NCBI GenBank assembly: GCA_964030785.1
Contig: OZ034969.1
Location: forward strand, 31,435,601-31,499,600
Reading direction: 5' to 3'
From: Siderastrea siderea
Taxonomy: Eukaryota > Cnidaria > Anthozoa > Scleractinia > Rhizangiidae
Length of the DNA stretch: 64,000 nucleotides
A model generated the notes under the pieces. The model was given only the letters and a program-made list of their open reading frames with translations, did no database searches and was not told the origin of the DNA. Positions 23,214-35,025 of the stretch are shown here, one piece after another. The number at the start of each line of letters is the position of its first letter. Position 1 is the first letter of the stretch. Both the position numbers and the translations under genes were made by a program.

Positions 23214-23296
23214 TCTGGACTAACTTAAAAGCAGGAACAAAAAAATACAGCAATTCACTGAGAATATTGGATTATGGCCAGAGCACAACGCCATAA
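23214..23296. repeat. 83-bp direct repeat, left copy (DIRS region)
   Basis: Runs from TCTGGACTAACTTAAAAGCA to GCCATAA. It is repeated in the same orientation at 28113-28194 with a few substitutions and one A-run indel. The pair brackets the reverse transcriptase and recombinase genes and may be part of the split terminal repeats of a DIRS/Ngaro-type element. Confidence 0.65.
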
Positions 23297-23521
23297 CACC
23301 ACTTTATTAAAGCATTACAAGAAACTTGAGAAAATACAAAATGAGAAAATACAAACTAAAGTAGGCCGTGCCAGGGTGGCCGGAAAAAAAAACCTACCCT
23401 AAAAAACCCTGTGGGAAAAACGGATAGGAAATCGGGGGAGGGGGGGGGGCAGGCACGACTTAAGTCCCCCACCAAGACCTGCTAATTAAATAATATACTG
23501 TAAACAAACGGTAAGGGAAAA

Positions 23522-24597
23522 CTAAAGAGCAATAGATTTAGCAACTTTCAAGCGATCACTAACCGTGTGCTTAATATAACGGCTTTTAGTAGAGGCACAC
23601 TTCCAGCCAGCATGCATGTCCAGAAGATCACCAACACTCCTGCAAGCAGGATTTGACGCGGCACCGGACTTGATACTATGTGTGCCATAATTAGCAATGT
23701 CATCTACGAATGGTCTAACATAGTTCCTAAACTCCTCCCTAAGCGTAGTATACGAAACTCCTTTAGTTGCATGAAAATACTCCTTGGACTTAGATTTAAC
23801 AATTCGTCTAACGAGGGGGGGCAGATGACTCACTAGATGAAGGAAGAAGCTTGAGTAACCTCTCGGTAATAGCTACTGGGCAAGTAGACTTATGAGACCT
23901 GGCTATTAAGGACGTATGTCCTTCCCTATACTGATCATTTTTGCGTTTAGGGATGAAAACTGACATGTATTCACTGCAAATAGGGACATCCTTAACTGAC
24001 ATATGGCGAATCTCGTCCATACGAAAAAACCCAGCGAAGCCAACTAAGAGAATGAAAAGAAAACAAATAACAGCGAGTGAACTGCTGGAAATATAATGAT
24101 CAGCGACCCTTAGGACATTGTCAACAGATAAAGGCTCTTTGGGCTGAACGGGAAGAGCAAGATGCCTTCTAGCACCCTCTAAAGGAGGATGACTTAACAA
24201 GGGGGTGACTAGTAGGGCATTCTTCTATCCCAGCTAAATTATGTCCCCATTGAATACTGTAAACGACAGACTCTATTGGAGATATCCCCGTATTGTTCCT
24301 AACTGAAATTTTAGTAAGCTCACTAATAAAAAGCGCAACATGCAGAGGTTTTGCCGGAATAACTTGAACGCCGATCTTTGAAGCCGCCCAGCCACGCCAC
24401 TTCAGCCAACCAGATCTGTATTTCTGTACGGTGGCAGGAGCCCTGGACTCTAACTGCAAGTTGACAAGGTCTGGGTCAATCTTAATAAAAAGGTAGAACA
24501 GCGTGACATACAAAATAAACAAATATAGTGAGATGCATAACGTGCCAAAAAGTAGCATGGCACGACTTGTACTAAAAAACATCAAACCGGAGACCAA
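23522..24597 (-). pseudogene. DIRS-type tyrosine recombinase, two frameshifts
   Basis: DIRS-like retrotransposons integrate with a tyrosine recombinase in place of a DDE integrase. Three successive frames form one recombinase. The N-terminal core-binding part (about 24500-24190) contains SRAPATVQKYRSGWLKW. The middle part (about 24200-23810) contains GFAGFFRMDEIRHMSVKDV with the first catalytic Arg. The C-terminal part (about 23830-23522) contains GTHSIKSGAAS, HAGW and the nucleophile Tyr in STKSRYIKH. The second catalytic position reads HSIK, with Lys where HxxR is usual. The frames shift near 24190 and at a G run near 23813-23820, so the copy is dead unless these are assembly errors. Confidence 0.85.
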
Positions 24598-24611
24598 GAC
24601 TGGCGCTCAAC

Positions 24612-24777
24612 TGATGTTGCCAAATCAGGCAAAAAACAATCACTCAATCGAAGACCGAAAAATACGCGCCAAAATGACGCTGCCAAATCAGGCAAAACAC
24701 AGATAAATAGTAAACATCGCATAAACAATCGTAGACCAATCTACGCGCTAAAATGACGCTGCCAAATCAGGCAAAAC
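24612..24777 (-). repeat. Three spaced copies of a short hairpin motif between RNase H and recombinase genes
   Basis: TTTTGCCTGATTTGGCA (minus) recurs three times at about 24615-24634, 24680-24696 and 24759-24776, each preceded by GCGC-containing spacers. Each copy can fold as TGCC-TGATTT-GGCA. It lies in the only long non-coding gap between the element's genes. Confidence 0.6.
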
Positions 24778-24817
24778 CACAAATCAAAGCGTCAAAAATT
24801 GCATGACAACTGCTCAC

Positions 24818-26788
24818 CTAAAATCTACTCGCAAAGCTAACATTTTGAATTTCGGGCAACCGCTGAAGGCCGAGGAACGCGCCTTGTAAATTTGCTTTTG
24901 GCCAGGACCTTCCAACAAGAGGTCTTCTATACATGGACTTGAACTGGGAGGGGCGGTCGCGCAAAAAAGGCCAGAAATAGGCTGAGGGCCATTGTGGAAC
25001 AATCAAAGTGCCGTAACCAGAGCAGGACGAGAGAGCTCTAATAGAGGGCACGATAGCGCTCACAGGAGGGCAGTTCCAGTTGTTCTCGTCTTGCCAATCC
25101 TGAGCCAAGGCATCAACGCAGCTGCAGCCGGGGGAGGCAAATTTAGAGTTGAACTTTGGAAGCTGGGCGTTGTAATAGGAAACGAAGCGATTAATTGTGT
25201 GCAGGCCCCATTTTGCGTCAATAACTTGGAACACAGAATGATTGATGGACCAGTCGTCCTTGTCAGCAAATCTGCTGAGAAGATCTGCTTTTTCATTAAG
25301 CGACCTTGGGATCCATGGCGCTTCTAGAATGATGCTGTTGGAAAGACAAAGATTAAAAATATCCAAAGCTACGGCCTGAAGATGAATTTTGGAGCTTCCA
25401 ATGGTAACTATTCTGGCGGCAACCTGATTATCAGTAAAAATCTTAACTCTCTTGTGTCTCAATTGAGCAACGTAAGAAAGCAACACATAATAAATGACTT
25501 TCAGTTCGCGGAACGTCGAACTTTGGCCAATATCCTCGGCCTCCCACATGCCCCTTACAACGGTGCCGTCTAGAGAAGCTGAAAATCCACCAAAAGCTAC
25601 GTCACTTGCGTCGGAAAACACAACGGTATGTGTTGCTAATGGTGGCCTTATGGAATAACCATTGAAGTAATCGATATTGCAATACCAAAATTTGAGCTCT
25701 TGAAGAAGACTGGGAGAAAAATGAATTGTGCTGTCCCATGAAGACGTGGTTTCAATGGCGAAATACATCTGACTGATCAGAAGATGAGAAATTGGACCGA
25801 CTGCTAATGCAACTGAAATGATAGAGCGAGTATCCTCGCCAACTCGCGGAATGTAGAACACCTGGCCTGAATCGCAGACTCTAACAAGCCCTTAAGTTTG
25901 GAAACTTTCTTCTCGGGAATTTGGAATGACATTGAAATAGTATCGATGACAAAACCAAGCCATTCGCCAATTTGCATTGGAGTCCAATGCGACTTCTCCT
26001 CATTACAAAGAAGGCCAGAAGAAGAAAGCTCTTTGCGTTGAATTATACTAGCTGCTGTGGCGGAACATTTGTCTTGTCGGCTTCCGAAACCATCGTCTAA
26101 AGAAATGAAACTGTTGTGCTCCATAGAAAGCCAACGTTTAACTAACGGGCGCATTGACTTAGTGAAACAAACACAAGCACTACTTAAGCCAAAAGGAAGA
26201 ACTGTGAAAGAAAAATATCTGACAACGCCAGAAAAAAGGCCAAGCAAAACCGAGATACTTTTGGTGATCAAGACAAATTTCAACATGATGGTAGCCTGAC
26301 TTCAGATCCCATGTGAAAAACCAGTGCCCTTCATCTAGAACTTGAGAAAGCGAGCGGAGGTCTTCGTATTTGAATTTAGGTTTAAATAAATAATTGTTGA
26401 CATGCCTAAGGTCAATAACCAAGCGCAACTTCTTTCCTTCGGCGACTGTTAATGGATTCACGCAGAACGGAGGAACTTCGTGCTCAAAACCGTTACTTAG
26501 AAGCTCGCTAATTACTTCAGCCACAAATTCCGGATGCTGCAGTGCAGATCTGTTGTTTTTTAAAAAACACTGTGTGGGGTACTCTGCAAATGGTAACCTG
26601 TAACCACGCCTTGTCATGTCAAGCACAAAATCTGGAGCGTCTGAAGTTTCAACCCAGAAGTTCAGTGAGGACTTCAAGCGACCTTTAACGCCATTGCTAC
26701 CACCCTTAACACTAAATTCATCGCCACTACAAGACGATAAATGCATTAAATCACACTCAACTTGAGATTCAGCAACATCCGTGGTCAA
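24818..26788 (-). pseudogene. DIRS-type reverse transcriptase and RNase H, frameshifted
   Basis: Three frames give a DIRS-like RT/RNase H. The RT fingers and palm show LRLVIDLRHVNNYL and FTWDLKSGYHHVEI (catalytic Asp, about 26290), then FTVLPFGLSSACVCFTK and SLDDGFG (the YxDD-equivalent catalytic pair, about 26085-26105). The RNase H part shows VVFSDASDVAFGG, STFREL, IFTDNQVAARI and NEKADLLSRF, matching the acidic active-site set. A C-terminal extension runs to 24818. Frame changes occur near 26240 (beside an A run) and near 25850. Together with the recombinase this defines a DIRS-order element on the minus strand; no methyltransferase domain was seen. Confidence 0.87.
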
Positions 26789-26861
26789 TGAACCGCCATC
26801 TAGTCAATCACGGCGAGCGTTGCTTTTTGAAGCATCCGCGGCTTTAGTGCATGAGGAACTC

Positions 26862-27832
26862 AAGGTGTTTCGATACAGTTTTTTGGGGACCATAACTCAC
26901 TTTCGACGCGATCCAGATTTCACTTTAAAAAGCAAATACCACCATCTTAAACTGTGATGTATGGCAAACAAAATGTACAAGAACAAAAAAATCCTGTATC
27001 TTTGTTTTGAAGTAAATCGCAAAAACATTTTCAACCTAAGTTTTTGCGTAGTAATAGTAAATGCACCGAAAAATAATCAATGCTTTGATGAAATGGCTAG
27101 AAATTACTGTGAAAATGTGTCTTTTACTTACTAGTTTACGCCTAGAAAGTTTTGTTGAAACTGGTGTTCGCGATCTCGAGAACGAATTGTTTTTCTAAGA
27201 TCACTCGCGTAATAATTTTGTGGTAATTTTTGAATTTGAGCGCTTTTGCGAAAAACTTAAGAACGGCTCAATGGATTTTCCTAAAACATTAGACACGTGC
27301 TTGACGATGTGACCAGTTTTAGTATTGAGTCTTATTAACCTTGATTCACTGGAACACTTTTTAGTTTTAGATTTAACGTTAAAGAGGACATATGAACCGA
27401 CGGAAGAGCTTGCGTTACATATATTCACAGTTGGCAACTAAATGCTAATATATTCAAAGTAATGCGAAATTCATTTCTTCGTGATTTTATCTGGTTTCTT
27501 TGTTCTTTGTTTCACTGTAGATTACAACGAATAGTAAAAATTTTTTTTGTTCTTGTATATTTTGTTTGCCATACACCACAGTTTAAGATGTTGGTATTTG
27601 CTTTTCAAAGTGAAATCTGGATCGCGCAAAATTTCAATTTTACTGTTTTCGACGATTTTGTTTATTGTTGTCATGGCAATATCGATTTTTACAAAATGTA
27701 AACTACGCTAGAATTCAATCCAAAACCAACAAGTATTGCAAATTTCACGTTGATCCGACAAGATGAAGACTGTCTAAGAGCCGATTCAAAAAGATAGGTG
27801 TGGTCCCAAAAAATCTGTATCGAAACACCTTA
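26862..27832. mobile_element. Foldback MITE inserted upstream of the DIRS RT
   Basis: The left end AAGGTGTTTCGATACAGTTT is matched at the right by CTGTATCGAAACACCTT. Further matching inverted blocks occur inside (about 26930-27020 versus 27530-27620, for example GGCAAACAAAATGTACAAGAAC versus its reverse complement, with differences). No clear target duplication and no coding region. Confidence 0.55.
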
Positions 27833-28112
27833 AATGGCCGTACTCCCCGCACTGAAAACAAAAAAAGGCAACAAAGAACAAACGTTGAAATAATATCCGC
27901 AACATAAAAATAAAAAGCAGTGGTGTAGCGTGTGGCGTTTGCAGACCTGATGAAGAACACAAACTGACAAAAGCCTATACAGGATACAACGCAATTAACG
28001 CCTCTTACGTAACTTGAAACACCTCATTGTGAAAAACACAAAGAGAATAACAAGTACAGAACGTGCAGAAAACAAATATCTGCTAAACTACGTACAGCAG
28101 ATATTTTGATAT

Positions 28113-28194
28113 TCTGCACTAACTTAAAAGCAGGAACAAAAAATACAGCAATTCACTGAGAAGATTGGATTATGGCCAGAGCGCAACGCTATAA
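28113..28194. repeat. 83-bp direct repeat, right copy (DIRS region)
   Basis: Second copy of the 23214-23296 sequence, same orientation, TCTGCACTAACTTAAAAGCA to GCTATAA. Confidence 0.65.
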
Positions 28195-28283
28195 TCGACG
28201 AAGCAAAAACAAAGATAGTATCGTGAAAAAGTGTTGGCTACTTATCTTAAAAACAAGGGCGCAACCGACGAGCTGGCTTGGCT

Positions 28284-28534
28284 TCACGGCGAGAAGCCAA
28301 ATCGTTTGACGAATATCTTGGCGAAGAAGCAGAGCGGAACGCAATAGTGGACTGAACTATTTCCTTTCTCGCCAGGACGGGAACGTCGACGCTTCTCCTT
28401 ATTCACTTTCCTCTCAGCCCTTCCCTCCGCCCGGTAAATTCTTTTCTCGTCGTAGGAGTCAGAGGCGAGCTCGTCCGACAGGTATTCATTGACAGTCGCC
28501 CATCCAAATTCGCTCTTATCGGCTAGCTTAATTG
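28284..28534 (-). pseudogene. DIRS ORF1 (gag-like) N-terminal fragment
   Basis: The minus frame reads [20 protein letters not shown], then [20 protein letters not shown] and a basic stretch [11 protein letters not shown], and then runs out of frame to a stop at 28284-28286. This charged N-terminal pattern is one I associate with the first ORF of cnidarian DIRS-like elements. It lies outside the 83-bp direct-repeat pair, so it may be the 5' part of the same element or of a second, broken copy. Confidence 0.5.
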
Positions 28535-31440
28535 CTAAAGGTCAAATAGACCCAAATTTTGATAATTCCGCTTTAGCCGTTTAAACGCGTCTTGACACAA
28601 AAAGAAATTATTATAAAGCCAAACTGGACCGAAATTTTCCTTCCTGAGACCTTAAAAGGAGTAATAAAGCCAAAAGTACGAAGATATCCGAAGGTTGCAC
28701 GAAATCGTTTCTGAAAAGACCGCGCGCTTAAATGGAAGGAATGGAAACGATCGCTGATTCTGTGACGTCACTGTTGATCAGCTGGTTGATGAGCAAAGAA
28801 AGTTCAAGATCCAAAGGCGAGTATTGAAGAGTATTGTTGTAATTTTTTGGAAAATTCTCTGTTTTCACCCGTTTTCTTTGCGTTGAAAATGGCCGAGTAG
28901 CTCAAACCTGTGGCATTTAATGTAGAGCCATACCAGTTTGAGCTAATTGCCACAGAATCGGACTGCAAAATCTCAGATGATATTCGACCGACAGCAATGG
29001 CTTCGAAAGTAAACGACGGAATTGGTAAAGTTTAATGGTGAGCGTTTAAGCTTATTTATTCATTAGACTGTAAAAGTTCGCCGTATAATCGTTAATAAAT
29101 GCGTTACCACTTTATTTGAGGCATTTTTGTTGTTCTTTGCAGCCCTTTTGTACACTTATCATGATCGATGTTTGTTGTTATGCCTTACTGACTAGACTGA
29201 CTAGAGTAAAGGAAAGCTTCTTATACATGTATCCATTATGGTTCCTGTGTCAGTACGGTTTTCATCCACGCGGCAACAGCGTCAGGAAATCCAGCTCAAA
29301 TTTTGAACATAGCCGAAAACAGGTTACAGTTCTTGTTGAATGTATTTCAATCTTGTTGAATGTATCTGTCTACATCGCAAAGTGTTACTAGTGACTGTGT
29401 TTGTTTGTTGTTTTGCATGTATACAATCTTAGGCTCAAAATTTTGGCAACTGTGTACTAATGTCAGCTGGGCGAGAAAGTGTTTTGCTGTCGTGCAATTC
29501 CCAAATCCTGTGATAAGATACCACCTGCTATGTCCTAGAGACAGATGAAGAGAATTTTTTAAATCCAGCTGTCATTGAGACAGATTATAATCAGTATTTT
29601 GAAAATGAAGGCCGGAGTACGTTCCTATTAACGTAATTTTGCTTTGGGCTCTTTTTTTTTTGGGGGGGGGGGAGGGGGGCAGAGAAAAAACTCCATGTAT
29701 AGATTGGTGCAGCCCAAATGAGTATGGTTTTAAAGCCTTTTTGGTTCTGAAAATGGTTGTTGACTTAAAAGTCAGGTCTGAAAATGGTAATTGATTTGGG
29801 AGTGACAGTTATGTTTTGTCAGTTCTGAAAATGGATGGGAAAAATTACACATCTGGTTCTCAAGATGGGTAAGGAAAATTACATGTTTGGTCTGACAGTG
29901 GGCACACTGAGAGCTGCTTTGTGGTTGAATTTTGTTTGGGAAAAGAGAAAGAAAAACCTCTGGGAGGAGGGGAGGAACCAGGGGACCAATGGGGAGGGAA
30001 AATTACATCTTTTGGTCCGAAAACGAATCACCTATAAATTGTGTTCATGAGAAAAGATCCTTCATTAATACATGATGAGATGTTGCAATGCTTATGAGGT
30101 TGTGTGCTAAATACTAAGATATTTGACAAAAGGTGACATAAAAGTAGTAAAAGATCAAGGAACAATAATGAAATGACAATTACAAAAACCCTATATACAT
30201 GAATGAACATGATTACATAAACAGTATACCTTGTTAAGTTCTTAGCAACCTTGTGCACTTTATGACTCCTTTGATGTATATGGTTTAACAAGTATTGGGT
30301 TTACAATCAGTTGTACTACCAGTACAACATATAAGTAATATAATTTTTAGTTGAAAGCAAAAAAAAACTCTCAAAGTTTAGCTTAAACAAATCAAATGTG
30401 ATTTCATTATTTCTAAGACTGCGAAATCAAGTTAATGTTGTTTTTCTACTGTTGTTACTGGTTAGCTAACCTGTTTATTTATTTAATATAGATTTATTTT
30501 TGTAGTTGACATATTTATTTAATCCCTTTACTGATGAGTTACCTTTTACTCATCTGTGTATCTTTTTTATGAGTCTGTTGTTTCCTCTTTCGTTCTCAGA
30601 ACGTATACAGTAATGTTGCTTATAGGCAATACACTTAGTGGATACGTATGAAGCTGGGACGACAAATCCCAGTAGCCATTCCATCTTGTCTGGTTTTAAA
30701 AATGAGAGAGATAGAGCTTCTTAAGTAAAAGTGGAAACTGAAAGGGCTTTGAATATGTCCATTGACAGCTTGGCAGTCTTGCTAGATAATATTAACATCA
30801 TATTTGGTTGACAGTTGTACTACTCTTTGAAATGTTTCTAAACTTTGTATTTTCTTCAATTACTACAGAGTGGTACTTAACCTAGGAGGTGAGAGGGGAG
30901 GGGCTCCCATAGTGTAGTGAAGGGGTCACCGTGATTAGAATTCATGCTTTGGTACCACTTAGGGTGTTTGAATTAAAAATGACCATTGTCAGCATGTTTT
31001 GATACTTTCTAGGGTTTTTAGGTACTATAATGTCAGAAATTCATGCTGGCAGGAACAACTTTTCAAGAGGCATTAGTACTTCTTGGAGTGACAAGGAACA
31101 CATGTGACACCCACAAAAGAATTTTTTTTTTGTTTTAAACAACAATCAATCCCTTCAGTTTTTATGGGTCAACCATTTCCCCCTCCTGAAAGTACTTAGA
31201 TAGCAGCTGTATGAAGGGTGGACCCCATAATTATATTAAGTGATACACCTGTCATAAACTTGATAGGGGCATGTTTGTCTTGATATGATGTCATTTCTGC
31301 CTCCCCTAAAAATCATGAACATGGAACAGCCTGGAACGCCTACTTCCCAGGGGGGGAAAAGTATGCAACAAAAGAGCTGTTAAAATGGTTATTTAAATAC
31401 GGAACGTACAGGGCCACTAGATTAGTCTCAGCTACCGGCT
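28535..31440. other. Mostly non-coding; possible promoter or exon at about 28.76-29.03 kb
   Basis: A full CRE palindrome TGACGTCA occurs at 28763-28770 and a short frame MASKVNDGIGK with good start context lies at about 28996-29030, close to candidate donors. No downstream partner was found. G-rich repeat sequence with AAAATTACA motifs fills about 29640-30020. Several poly-T/poly-G runs; nothing else recognised. Confidence 0.3.
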
Positions 31441-31447
31441 TTAGTGC

Positions 31448-31806
31448 GAGAGGTGACGTTTATCCGCCAGGCCACTGATTCCTCCGTGGAAACAGCGGCC
31501 GAGTCGAAGGGCTGCGAGTGAGACTCGGTACTTTACAGGTTGCCTATCGAGTTGTAAAATTAGAAATTATTTGTTGTTGGTTCCTTGGATGCCATGACGG
31601 TAACTACATCATGTTTTGTCTTGCGTGGCTGCTTGTTTGGACATGGTTTTACAGGTTTCACGCGAGACGAGTGCGAGACGCGCGTGGAACGAGAAAATTG
31701 TTTCCCAGAAATCCTAGCGGTCATTAATTCACGCGATCTTCTTTGAGGTTGAGGTCAGTCTTCTTTTAACAGTGTTGCTGGAAATTCGCATCTCTGCCAC
31801 AACACA
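31448..31806 (+). promoter_or_regulatory. Putative promoter and 5' UTR exon of TRIM gene 1
   Basis: This segment is homologous to 47599-47939 and 52109-52449. Shared landmarks in order are GAGAGGTGACGTTT, a GACGAGTGCGAG(A/G)CGC block, GGTCATT, and a splice-donor-like CACA|GTAAGTCCTTT (GT at 31807-31808) followed by CCTACTT and GCATAGTT. One such module lies upstream of each RING exon, and the RING exons begin with a few untranslated bases after an acceptor. Hence this is probably the shared first exon and promoter of the TRIM genes. Transcription start unknown. Confidence 0.45.
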
Positions 31807-32165
31807 GTAAGTCCTTTGCCTACTTAAAAAGTGCATAGTTAGCTCTTTGTTTACGTACACCATTGGTACCAAAGTACATGTAAAATGGTCCTAGATTTAA
31901 TCACTGTTGTGGAGAGTATTCGAAATTTTATTTAGCGAGGAATCAACACGTCTCCAAGTAGCTCCTAGTGTTTCCTCGACTGAGTGTGAGCCTGTTTGAT
32001 TCTCTCCTTTCTTTTAAGTACTTAGACACACCAAAGAGCAATGGCAGTTCAAACTCTGCAGACAGCAACTATTTTATGACTGGCAAAAGCAGCCACCTTG
32101 ACTTTAAAATCTACAAATTGATCGGAAATTGAAGCTAAAAAATCTACAAATCATTAACATTATGC

Positions 32166-32995
32166 ACCTATCAATTTGAAGCCGGGGGGGGGGGGAGGGG
32201 GGAGGCAGGGCATGGGTGGGGATTTGACACTTTTCAAAAATGTGCCGTCAAATTCCCTGCCACGGGCAAACCATTCCAGTCAAATGCGCAAAAATTTCCC
32301 CAACGTGCACCCCAGGCGGCATATTGCTGTCAATTATTCCCAGGCTGGATGCAAGAAAGATGCAAGGAAAACTCTATAATTTTCACTTCTCAATGTTGCT
32401 ACATACATCGCCAAAGGTACGTGTTTAATAAACATTAAATCTGCGTGTAATACATTGTGTATATCGAATTACAAAATCAGCAGATTCTTTAAGAAACAGT
32501 TCATGTTTTCTGCAAAGGCTGCAGAAAGCATAAAATTTGAAAAGAGCAGTCATTGCAGCGACTGGCCCATACACTGATCGTTTGCATTGGCCATAAAATC
32601 AACTTGGTTACTCTTTATCCCTGTTTACTTCGGTACTGCAATGTCTAAAAACGTTCAAATCAACAAAACCACTCTAAATTAATCGAAAATACGGAGATAA
32701 AACAGTCAAATTCTTTGATGATCTGATTCTCGATCTCGTGGACATCCATTATGATTTCAAGGATGTAGAGTGCATGCGTGACGCGGGAAAAGTAATTTCG
32801 GTCTCAGTCTCTTTCGTTCAAATGGACGTTCAAACAGATCCACGTTGGGCGAAGACAAATTCAAATATCCCCTCCCCCGGGAAGGCAACATCAGTCAAAA
32901 GACTCACCCCAGGGCCAACAACAACAATCAATTCCCCACCCCATCACCCCATGCCCTGCCTCCCCCCCCCCCCCACTGAATTTAAATTGATAGGT
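32166..32995. mobile_element. DNA element with inverted G/C-rich ends, in TRIM gene 1 intron 1
   Basis: The left end ACCTATCAATTTGAAG is followed by a long G run and GGCAGGGCATGG. The right end is the reverse complement, CCATGCCCTGCC, C run, then AAATTGATAGGT. Direct repeats starting ACATTA flank both sides (32157 and 32996). Non-coding. Confidence 0.55.
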
Positions 32996-34388
32996 ACATT
33001 AAACACACTCTCATTTTCGTAAATACATGTACCTTCAAAAATACTGCAAATCTTGTCAAGCCCCTCTTTTGCCAGTCATTCGCTCACAAAAAGCGAGATC
33101 TCTGCCTTAAAATTAGTCCACATTAATTAAACAACCACATGCATTAGGTGCCTCACTTTAGAGCTATTTTTAACTAATTGGCACTTTCGTTTCAAGGTCC
33201 CCACTCTACCCTGGCAAAGGTCAAATTCTGCACCCATGGGAAGGCCTTTTGCATCAAATTCCCTACTCCCCAGCATGGAAAATAGTCAGATGCCTGGAGT
33301 CTCCCCCGGACAGGGGGGCCGGGGGGATGCTGAAGTTTCGAATTGATAAACACATACACATGTACCTTGTTTATGTGACCACTGTAAATGTTTGGTCACA
33401 AAAGCAAACAAAAAGTGACAAGAAAAAACTCAGTCATAGTTTAAACAACATTATTTAGTAACCAGTTTTTCAAAGTTATTTCACCTTGAAGTTCTTACTT
33501 CTGTGTTTATTCTTGCTCCTCCTTCCTTTCTGTAGGTTATTATGATTTGACACTTCCCTGTTAATATTACCACCCCAGTTGTATTAGCAGGGTTCCACAG
33601 CATTCAGTGTCTGTAGTTCTATCTTTGCTTTTAAGCATGGCATGCTTTCAAATTAATTTAGTTTCTGTCTACTGCATAGCCAGCAATATTAGTACTTGAA
33701 AGTGGTAGCATATTCTGCAGTTACTCTAAGCCGTTTTTGTTTATGTTAAAAGTGATGGTTGTACAGTCTGAATGAGCTTATCCCATGTACATGACTGTAT
33801 TAAGACACTTGAGGTCTGAGGTTCAAGTTTATTATGTGGATACAGATTTTTAATGCCAATCTTAATGATCCACCTATGTTTGTTGTGCATCAATCGGATT
33901 GCAATCATCGGCCCGATATATATTTTTAACTGACAACCACTGAGGCCATGTCAAGTTACAAGGGCCAATTTTTCAAAATTTGGATATGTTTTCCACGCAC
34001 TTTATCTCTGAACCGAAGCTGGTGACCCCAACTTTTTTTTGTTTCCGACAAGAGTAACTCATAAACTGAGTGTAGCAAAAGTATGTAGACGTTTTTTGTG
34101 TACATAATTATCTTTAACTTGGCTAAAAGGAACACTTTTCAGGAGTGTTGACAATAACTTTATTTTCCTGGCTGGAAAGCTATCTTTAGTTAACTATTGC
34201 CTTTTTTGTGGTCTAGACATTCTTGATGGGAAGAGGGGGGGGGGGAGTAAATTTTTGGGTGGAGGTGTGCCACTTGGACTCTGACATATCCGTAGGCTTT
34301 GGGCTTTGATCTAAGAACTTTGCATAAAGGCCACTTTGAGCTGTAAGGAAAGGTTTATTCATTTGGTAAATGTGGTTTTATATTTCAG
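32996..34388 (+). other. Remainder of putative TRIM gene 1 first intron
   Basis: AT-rich, with a second G/C-run patch at about 33220-33330 similar to the preceding element and a G run near 34237. No exon recognised until the acceptor TTTCAG at 34383-34388. Confidence 0.4.
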
Positions 34389-34395
34389 ACTAACA

Positions 34396-34581
34396 ATGGC
34401 CTGTGCTGTGCCTGAAGCAGTTGATAAACAGTTGATTTGTGCCATTTGCATTGAACAGTTTAAAGAACCAAAGGTTTTGCCATGTCTGCACACTTACTGT
34501 AAAGGATGTCTGGTAAAGCTGGTGAAGAAACAGGGACCTGATCATGTTATAACTTGCCCTGAGTGTCGGCAGGATACTAAA
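34396..34581 (+). CDS. TRIM gene 1, RING-finger exon (residues 1-62)
   Basis: TRIM proteins are RING-type E3 ubiquitin ligases, many acting in innate immunity and protein quality control. This exon begins after TTTCAG (34383-34388), with the ATG seven bases in, and encodes the N-terminus. A complete C3HC4 RING is present: C15, C18, C30, H32, C35, C38, C54 and C57 (ICAICIEQF, VLPCLHTYCKGC, CPECRQ). It ends AAA|GTGAGT in phase 0. The partner exon at 38835 continues with ITDGDVGKLQPNFWVNNF, the usual linker between RING and B-box in this type of TRIM. A paralogous exon at 57290 is the same length with only a few substitutions. Confidence 0.92.
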
Positions 34582-34845
34582 GTGAGTTTTTGTCAAATTA
34601 AAAAGGGATATCATGATGTAATGTTGTGGGTTAAATTGGTTTTTGTTTTGAAATTGTTCAAGCCTGTCTCATTTTTCTTTTCCATTGTCTCAATCCCTTA
34701 AATCATAATCTGGAACAAGGGAAATAAAAATGAAACTAGTTAGAAAATCCAAAAACAACTTACAGTGCAGCTACTCCAGCCGGGCCAGTTGGAAGAAAAC
34801 TGACCAATCGTGATGCTACCAGGTAACTGAAAACAAAAGATAGTA

Positions 34846-35025
34846 GACTGCTAGCAGTCGCTTTCTGGATAGTCGAGAGGGCGCGCGAAATAGCCGAGCG
34901 AAAAACTGGCCGAGCGAAAAAATGGAGCGAACGAGTCTCTTCTCGTTTTTTTCTCCTCGCACCAGTTTTTCGCTCGGCTATTTCGCGCGCCCTCTCGACT
35001 ATCCAGAAAGGGACTGCTAGCAGTC
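34846..35025. mobile_element. 180-bp hairpin MITE with TA target duplication
   Basis: The arms of about 70 nt are nearly perfect reverse complements: GACTGCTAGCAGTC, then CTGGATAGTCGAGAGGGCGC and GCTATTTCGCGCGCCCTCTC on the other side. TA flanks each end. Tc1/mariner-like mobilisation is possible from the TA. Confidence 0.75.

Noticed and set aside
23120..23215. Possible Penelope-like terminal repeat or hammerhead ribozyme (CTGAGGA ... GTTTCGCGA)
   Set aside because: The catalytic core CTGATGA...GAAA is not matched with pairing stems, and no Penelope RT is adjacent.
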